Shown piece by piece: positions 57,359-64,000 of a stretch of DNA of 64,000 nt (position 1 is its first letter; every line of letters starts with the position of its first letter). The stretch lies in contig NW_024468914.1 of NCBI RefSeq assembly GCF_011745365.1, positions 642,001 to 706,000 on the forward strand, written 5' to 3'. The notes below the pieces were generated by a model that was not told the DNA's origin, did not search any database, and saw only the letters and a program-made list of their open reading frames with translations. The stretch comes from Cryphonectria parasitica EP155 (taxonomy: Eukaryota; Ascomycota; Sordariomycetes; Diaporthales; Cryphonectriaceae). Made by a program: the position numbers and the translations under genes.

Positions 57359-58745
57359 ATGGGCGCTATCTCTTCAGGCGGCCAAGAAATACTGATCGGC
57401 GTTTGGGTCCCCACTGCCATTTCGGGGCTTATACTGCTTCTCAGAATCTACTGTAAGCATGTGCGACAACGAGGCTTGTGGTGGGATGATGCGGTGATAT
57501 CGATCTCATGGGTATGTATCCCAGTCCAGCAGCAGCTTCGGGCGAGATGATCTAGAGACTTTTTCCCTTCTCCAAAATTTATTTTGCTGATGTCAAAGCC
57601 TCCCAGATATTACTTCTCGCCGCCAATATCGTCCAAACGATCGAGATCCCACTGGGATTTGGGAAACACATCGCCAATGTTGACCCAGCCAACAAGCCCA
57701 TACTGGGCCTGCTCGACGAAGTCACTGCGACGCTCACGATCTTCGCTGCTGCCTGGAGCAAAACAGCCTTTGCAGTGACGCTGCTGCGCATACTGGAAGG
57801 GTGGGCCAAGAAGTGCGTTTGGTTCATAGCCATCTCGATGAATGTCCTGATGTTGGCTGGGGTGATATTGGGCTGGGCGCAGTGCTCACCCCCGGACAAG
57901 CTGTGGGACGATGAGATAGCGGGAACATGTCTGCCTCGCAGTATCAGATCTGACTACAACATATTCTCTGGAGGTAAGAGATCTTATCCAGTGCCACGTC
58001 ACAGAGGTTCCATCTTGGCCGCCTGCTGATCACTTGTCATCATGAAAAGTATATGCTGGCATCATGGATCTCTGTCTCGCAGCCCTGCCTTGGACAATCC
58101 TGCCGAAACTGCAGATGCATACCAGGGAGAAAGCCGGCGTCGGAGTTGCTATGAGCATGGGAGTCTTGTAAGTTGCGCAAGATCATCGCCGAGTTTTTAC
58201 CCATTTGCTATGTGTATCGATACTGACTACATGCTGCAGAGCTGGCGGTGCCGCCTTCGCCAAAAGTGCTGCAATTACGGAACTGGCAACTGGCGACTTC
58301 ACTTGTATGTCTCTACCTCCCTTTATTGCTTGCAGAACAGTGTGGACGTATTCTGGCAAATAAACTGACTTACTGTCCTCTACTAGTCTTCGGAGCACCT
58401 TTAGTGATTTGGGGCACTGTGGAAATCGCAGTCACTATAGTGGGCTGCTCCATTCCCATCCTACGAGCGCTGCTATCGGATTACAAGCACTCGAGATACG
58501 CCAAGTCCAAAGACGAAGTGGGCACCTCGACCAGGGTCACAGCAAACATGTCAAGACGTGGAACGATTGGAGGCCACAGTACTCGGAAGACGACGCAGAT
58601 TCAAGTGTCGAGCGATGCAGACAGCGACAGGATGATTCTCCACAACGGAGCAGAGACAGGAATCATGCGGACCGCCGAGGTGATGATCGAGTATAGCTCC
58701 CGGCGCGAGGAAGAATATGAACTAAGTCGTTTGGACAAAATTTAA
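57359..58745 (+). CDS. PTH11/rhodopsin-like seven-transmembrane protein
   Basis: Five exons, 57359-57511, 57607-57973, 58050-58167, 58240-58304 and 58387-58745, with phases 0, 1, 2 and 1, 353 residues. The second acceptor is the CAG at 57606, because the nearer AAG breaks the frame. Seen: successive membrane helices starting IGVWVPTAISGLILLLRIY, then the family marks GLWWDDAVI, IPLGFGKHI, KTAFAVTLLRI, a CSPPDKLWDDEIAGTC extracellular loop, YAGIMDLCLAALPWTIL, GVLAGGAAFAKSAAI and TVEIAVTIVGCSIPIL, followed by a 90-residue polar cytosolic tail. Known: the fungal rhodopsin-domain/PTH11-like class; Magnaporthe Pth11 senses surface cues. There is no CFEM domain here. The ligand is unknown. Confidence 0.87.
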
Positions 58746-59560
58746 GGAAAAGTCATATTGGTTAATCAAATGTTTATTCAAATATATACCCATTTCTCCA
58801 CAAAAGCCTCTACATGCAAAAGGATTCTGTCATATGGGAAGGATGATCAAGTATTCGTGATGTAAACTTGAGATGCCGCATAAGCAACCTTGAAATGTGG
58901 ACGATGTATCTTCTCATTGCTTATGCTGTTACATTGGTCTATTGTTTGCAAGCCTCCCTAGTAGCCATTGCTATCTTCATTTGGGTGTTGGTTGTTTGGG
59001 ACATGATCACTGGGCGAGGCTTGTCCGGTATCCAATACCGCAATTATTGTCCTTCATGTAGGCAATTTTGGCAGAAAGAGGAAGAAAAGCGTCCAGCAAG
59101 CTGGGATGAAGATGGAGGAATCCTTCGAGTTTCAGACACTGTCATTGATGGTAGTAGATCGTGCCCTGCTACTATTAATGGGGGGTTTTTTTTTGTGTTT
59201 TTTTTTTTGTGTTTTTTTTTGGCGAGGTTGCAGTTTGCCTGCATCATTCCCATCCAAGGTCAGCAGCATCTCCCGGGCCTCCCCATGATAAGTCTCATTC
59301 CAGGCATGAAATTTATCGCTCCCGCCTTTGTTGCAAGCACAGCATTCCCTGCAGTGAGAAAGCCTGCTTCCAGGGCATGCGTGCACTTGCAGGTCGAGCC
59401 ACCGATGCTTCTTGAATCCAGTCGCAAGAGAGATATACAATTCTTGCACAACCTGACGAGTCAGGAGTGTGACGGATGCTATCTAGGAGGCTGGTTATCA
59501 CACGCACTATTGGGTAATCCTCTTGAAGCATTGCCAAGAGCTCCAGGGTGGCTATCACCT
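58746..59560. other. Convergent spacer
   Basis: Between the 3' ends of the receptor gene and ATM1. Contains the G/T homopolymer tract at 59177-59222. A plus-strand open frame crosses it and runs antisense into ATM1; I do not accept it as a gene. Confidence 0.5.
59177..59222. repeat. Low-complexity G/T tract
   Basis: A run of G followed by long T runs separated by GTG. A simple-sequence tract, prone to length change and sequencing error. Confidence 0.75.
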
Positions 59561-61822
59561 TCACTTTCGAGGCTCGTCTTCCGACTCGTCAGCCTCTGTG
59601 TCCTTTCCCTCTTCTCCATTCTCGTGGAACAGCGTCTCTTGTACTGCAAGGAGTTAGTTAGTGTCTTAGGCTTCAGAAATGATGCTCATAAGAGATGGCT
59701 TACCACTCCAGAGCTCGGAGTACACCCCGCCCCGGTCCACCAGCTCCTTGTGCGTGCCTTGCTCCACAACACTACCGCCCCGCAACACAACAATCAGGTC
59801 GGCATCATGGATCGTCCTCAGCCGGTGAGCCACAAACACGCTCGTACGACCCTTCTCCTTCAAGATAGAGTTGATATTCTGCATTAATCCCTGTTCCGTA
59901 TGTGTATCCAGTGCGCTGGTGGCCTCGTCAAAGAACAAGAGGGGAGGATCTTTGAGCAGTAAACGCGACACGGCCAGTCTCTGCTTCTCTCCGCCCGAAA
60001 TCATCAAGCCGCGTTCACCGACTTTTGTCTCATAACCTTCCTTCCAGGAGACGATCGTGTCGTGAATTCGGGCGCGCTTGGCAGCGGCCACTACACGCTC
60101 GTGCGGCGCAGTAACATCACCATAGCGGATATTGTGCCCCACGGTGTCGTTGAACAGCGGCGTATCCTGTGGAACAACGCCAATGGCGCGTCTCAGGCTG
60201 TCAACCTGCACCTGACGGATGTCTTGATCGTCGATCAGGACCCGGCCTTGCTGGATGTCGTAGTACCTGAACAGCAGTCGTAACAGGGTTGATTTGCCGC
60301 AGCCTGAGGGGCCGACGATGGCAACCTTTTTGCCGGCAGGAATGACCAGATTCAGATTGCGCAGGATCGGCCTGTCAGTGTGGTATCGGAAAGTGACATT
60401 TTCAAAACGGATCTCGCCTCCTTTGGTAAGAGCTAGAGGCTTCGCGTTAGGTGGTTCAGTGATGGTCACATTAACCTTCTGCAGGTTGAAGAGGGTTTCC
60501 ATATCCAGTAGACTCTGGCGCAGCTCGCGGTATACAGAGCCTAGGAAGTTGAGGGGCACAGAGAGCTGAAAAACGAGCTGGTTGATCATGACCAGATCAC
60601 CGACCGTCAGGTTCCCCGACGCGACCCCATTGGCGCCAAGATACATCATGGCGGTCAGGGCACTAGAGAAGATGATATTCTGGCCACTGTTGAGATACGC
60701 CAGACTCGTGGCAACCTTAATGGAGGCCTTCTCGTACTGCTCCAAAGCCTTGTCGTAACGGGCGATCTCGAACTTCTCATTGTTGAAGTATTTGACGGCC
60801 TCGTAGTTGATGAGCGAGTCCACAGCCACCGTAGAAGCCTTGTTGTCAGCGGCATTGGTCTGTCGGCGGAACTTTGTGCGCCACGCCGTCGTCCAGATGG
60901 TGAACGCGGTATATGTAGCCATAGTCAGGGCGGTGATTGCTGCAAAAGACCCGCCGTATTGGTAAGTCAGGATGCCGCACACCATGGTGATCTCGAGGGC
61001 AGTAGGGATGACGTGAAAGACCATGCTGGTCAGGAGGAAGCTGATGCCCTTGGTTCCTCGGTCAATGGCGCGGGTCAGGCCTCCTGTCTGCTTGGAGAGG
61101 TGGAAGCCCAGGTCCAGGCGAAGCAGGTGATCAAAGACATCCCGAGCGACCTTGCGGATTGCCTTCTGGGCCACTGACGCGAACACAGCATTGCGCAGTT
61201 CCTGGAAGACGGTGGCGCCTATCCTTGTCGCGCCGTATGCCAGTATCATGGTGCCTGCGACCGTCGTCGCTGTCCCTCCGACAGAGGCAATGTCGATATT
61301 CATGGCATCCACTATGCTCTTGAAGTAGAATGGCACTTGGACATTGAGCACCTTTGCACCGACGAGAAGCGAGACGGCCAGTCCCACACGCATCTTGGTG
61401 CCTATGCTGTCCCTAGGCCAGAGGTATTGTGACATCTCCTTTATGATGGCCCAATCTGCCTTGCGCTGCTCCTGTGCGGTCTTGTCTATTGGAGCTAGAG
61501 GATCAGCTGCCGGCTTCGGTGTCATGGAAGCCTTGCTCTCCTTTGAAAGGTCGTGTTGGCGGGGAGTTTCAGTAGGAGACTGAGTCGTCGCCGTTGCGGA
61601 TTTGTTGGAAGGAGAGGAAGAAGAGGACGCTGCGTTCGGGGGGTGTGCAGGCTCGCGCAATGAGGATGTCGTGGTTAATATTCGTGTCATTGGACTGACA
61701 GCAGTCTTCTGTGGTAGCCATGGCCGGTGCCATTGCTGAGGAGAGCGCGAAGAGAGGCAGTATGACTGGTGCCATGCACCGCCCGCGCCGGCACGCCCAA
61801 GACAGAGGGATCGCGAAATCAT
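59561..61822 (-). CDS. ATM1: Mitochondrial ABC transporter Atm1 (Fe-S cluster export)
   Basis: Two exons, 59704-61822 and 59561-59643, phase 1, 733 residues. The last exon supplies the C-terminal end ([14 protein letters not shown]...). Seen: a basic, Ser-rich mitochondrial presequence, a six-helix ABC membrane domain ([20 protein letters not shown] ... [13 protein letters not shown]), the family-typical [14 protein letters not shown], Walker [10 protein letters not shown] (about residue 505), signature ISGGEKQR (about 608), Walker [13 protein letters not shown] (about 628) and the H-loop VAHRLRTI. Known: an inner-membrane half-transporter that works as a homodimer and exports a glutathione-linked sulfur species needed for cytosolic Fe-S assembly. 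All ATPase motifs are intact. Confidence 0.94.
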
Positions 61823-62219
61823 CGTTGTAGTATCGTTGCGAACTGTTGGGTTGCCATTTTTTGTTAGGTTTGGTTGAAGAATTCTAGACAGCGCTAACCA
61901 GTGACGCCTTTTGGGTCAGTGAAAAAGATACTGGGTGAGCAAGTAGAGAAACAATTCATGTAAGGGGCCGTTGGTTGGTGATGAGGTGGGCTGGCATTGC
62001 GTGGCGTCGCGTGCGTCTTGCGTGCTGTCGCTGCTGAATGACGGGCGAAATGACCGCGACACGGTGACGCCGGCTCGGAGGTGGTGGGCTGGAGCTGTTT
62101 GAGCTTGAGCTTGGCAACAGTAAGTACACTACGTATATCGCGGGGCACTTTTCGGTCGCGCCTTCGGACCCGGATCGGAAATGAGTACCATAGTACACTG
62201 TCTGGTCATTTGCTTAGGT
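61823..62219. other. ATM1 upstream region
   Basis: ATM1 promoter and the flank next to the transposon. No gene seen. The transposon lies immediately upstream and could disturb long-range promoter elements. Confidence 0.5.
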
Positions 62220-64000
62220 AAGCTTAGATTATCTTAGATTATCTACCACGGTTTTCAAAACACTAAGTCGAAGCACCCCCTTGTGGGCACCCCCCCCTTG
62301 TGGACACCCCTGGCCAGCCACATCGCATATATATATATACATTGATTTATATACATTTCTCTTCCTAATTAGCTACCACGATACAGTCCTCCTCATCAGT
62401 AGGTAATTCGGCATCGCTCTCTTCATTTAGACTATCGTCATTCCTGTTGACTGCATTTTGAGCTTTCTGTATAGCCTCAATATCTGCAAACCTCGAATTT
62501 GGGCTTGTATCTACCTTCCTTCTTTTAGTTGGCCTTCTGGCCTCAGCCTGCTTTTCCAGTACCTCATTCTTTTCCAGGGCTCTAGCTAGTTCGACATCCC
62601 TCTTACTGAATGCTTTGCATATCTTTCTGAAAAGTATACGTTGTACTGGCAAAGATGAAAGCTGGTGCTGATTCTGCTGTAGTTGATGGTATATATTTCG
62701 AGCTTCGCGAGGCGTTGAAAAGATAACTGCCTGGCCTGAGGAGGCTTTCAGGGTATTCTGGGCTGCTTTTGATGCTGTTGACTTTGAATTTGCCTGAGTC
62801 TGGATGAACTGAGAGGTGTTCTCGAGGAGAAGAGGGCTGAGGAGTGGCTTGGAAGGTCTAACAGGCCATAAGCCTGAAGCATTCCATCCAGACTTGATAT
62901 TCTGGCTCGAAAGGCCTTCCAAGCGAGCCTGACGATAGGTCTCGAGGAATATTTGCTTGCTAAAGACTGTTGAATCCCCCCACTGGCTTATAGAACTGAC
63001 TTTTCGCCTGTACGCTCTCTTGAGAGACGAGAAGACTCCTAGATCGAGGGGCTGAAGTACGTGAGAGGTATGAGGAGGCAAGTAAATCAACAGGATGTTG
63101 TTTTGATAGCATTGCTACATAAACTCGTCAGTTGTATGGCTGCTGTGGCTATCCAGGACTAATAGTCGAGCCTCTGAGGGGTCTGCTGGCTTGCTGCCTG
63201 GGATAAAGATCTTTTTTAGCTATTCGAGGGCTACAGCATTATCAGTCCATCCATTGCTCGTAGCTGTGAACTGCCAGCCCTCAAATGACTCCAAGAAGAG
63301 AGGAAACTACTGCTGTTATACTGTTTGGCTCTTGAAGATTACTAGAGGGGAAAGATAGGTGCTTGTAGCAGAGATATACTCGAGGATCGAAGTCCAGGAT
63401 CTCGATCCAGGCTCTTTTTGATGAATTGAATGTGAAGAAGAGCCCCCAAGGACCAATCCGTTCTCTCCTTGGCTCTCAGCTATTCCAGCTTTATTCATAT
63501 TCCATCTATTAGCTGGTTTGATAGCTTGGATTTGAGGAAGGTTGAAAAGACGAAACCAAGGCCTTATTACCTCTGTTGTAGCTCCATTGATTCGTTCAGA
63601 GGCAATCCGTTTATGCTTTCGTACCCTTATCTCTGGATTTCTCTTCAAAAAGCCCTCAGTCCATCTCTTCCCTAGCCCTCGAGTATCTTTCTGGACCTCC
63701 AGGATCCTCTGAGCAAAGTGCTTAAGCTCTGAGTGGCTTGGTGCAAGCCCTAGGCTTTCCTGAACAAGAATCCATTCAGCCAACTTCTTTTCCTGAGGAA
63801 AGGAGAGCTTTTGCTGATGTTGATGAGCTGTTTGATGCGATTCTCTTCCTGCCAGGCGATGAAGAAGAGTAGTCCTCGGGATCCCGTATTCGCGTGCGGC
63901 TCGTTTCTGAGACCAGCCTTTTTTAACAGCCTCGACGGCCTGGGCTACCTCAAACTCGGTATATGACTTCATTATTGTCGTATGAAGGCCCTGTAAAAAG
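62220..64000 (-). mobile_element. Fot1/pogo-class DNA transposon, 3' part, runs out of window
   Basis: Contains a CENP-B-type helix-turn-helix/DDE transposase gene read leftward. The left (3') side has non-coding subterminal sequence with two direct repeats: TTAGATTATC twice near 62225-62245 and CCCCCTTGTGG-type blocks near 62275-62310. The exact left end was not proven; I place it near a TA at about 62220. The right end and its inverted repeat are beyond position 64000. Confidence 0.7.
62365..63972 (-). pseudogene. Fot1/pogo transposase, inactivated by four stops
   Basis: One continuous frame of 536 codons from ATG 63972 to the end stop at 62365, interrupted only by stops at 63318-63316 (TAA), 63309-63307, 63222-63220 and 63117-63115 (TAG). 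Seen: a psq/CENP-B N-terminal helix-turn-helix (AVEAVKKGWSQKRAAREYGI), a second DNA-binding region (GLGKRWTEGFLKRNPEI), a DDE domain with RWNMNKAG where NMDE is expected (first Asp changed to Asn), RLLVLDSHSSH (second Asp intact) and LQPLDLGVFSSLK (third Asp intact), then a basic tail KRRKVD. All four stops can arise from C-to-T changes at CpA on one or the other strand. Known: the repeat-induced point mutation signature. No frameshifts were found. Confidence 0.88.

Noticed and set aside
58868..59887. Plus-strand frame with a hydrophobic start, overlapping the ATM1 3' end
   Set aside because: It crosses a G/T homopolymer tract and then runs antisense to conserved ATM1 exons.
1..64000. tRNA and 5S rRNA genes
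   Set aside because: I scanned by eye for T-loop-like GTTCGA strings and 5S-like blocks and found none with a matching partner arm. A covariance-model search would be needed to be sure.

Overview
The window is a 64 kb piece of nuclear DNA from a filamentous ascomycete (Pezizomycotina). The reasons are short GT-AG introns of about 50-100 bases with GTATGT/GTAAGT-like donors and CTAAC/CTGAC-like branch sites, intron-containing housekeeping genes (CWH43, VMA12, COQ1, ATM1), and families that are largely fungal: HET, Zn2Cys6 activator, DUF3176, DUF6601-like, PTH11/rhodopsin-like, sedolisin, PIR cell-wall protein, and a Fot1/pogo transposase carrying RIP-type nonsense changes. I cannot place the species.

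Layout. 1-2.6 kb: 3' part of CWH43 (GPI-lipid remodelling). 4-5.8 kb: cytochrome P450. 7-8.5 kb: secreted GH5 glycosidase. 8.5-14 kb: an allorecognition-flavoured stretch with a decayed NLR-type gene (serine-esterase-like hydrolase, NB-ARC, TPR), a DUF6601-like membrane protein and a HET-domain gene. 15-19.3 kb: a Zn2Cys6 activator and a LaeA-like methyltransferase that converge. 20.4-28.6 kb: a DUF3176 membrane protein, a PsiD-like pyruvoyl decarboxylase and a secreted carboxylesterase. 29-33.8 kb: an Eco1-type zinc-finger protein without an acetyltransferase domain, then VMA12 and COQ1 sharing a divergent promoter. 35-40.5 kb: a small secreted protein, then a divergent pair of glycosyltransferases (GT31-like with a PAN-like tail, and a hyaluronan-synthase-like GT2). 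41-49 kb: small secreted proteins, a secreted sedolisin peptidase, a ubiquitin-hydrolase relic and a second carboxylesterase. 50-53.3 kb: two cell-surface or secreted low-complexity proteins, one with PIR repeats and a GPI-type tail. 53.3-57.4 kb: gene-poor. 57.4-61.8 kb: a PTH11-like receptor and mitochondrial ATM1. 62.2 kb to the end: a RIP-inactivated Fot1/pogo transposon that runs out of the window.

The housekeeping genes are scattered singly among accessory genes for the cell surface, secretion and self/non-self recognition. I see no complete biosynthetic cluster and no CRISPR-like or operonic system. I recognised no tRNA or rRNA gene by eye. The least ordinary items are the PsiD-like decarboxylase, the truncated Eco1-like zinc-finger protein, the deleted NLR relic, the ubiquitin-hydrolase relic and the transposon whose single reading frame is broken only by RIP-compatible stops. 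Gene models were built by reading splice sites and checking that the phase is kept across each junction.
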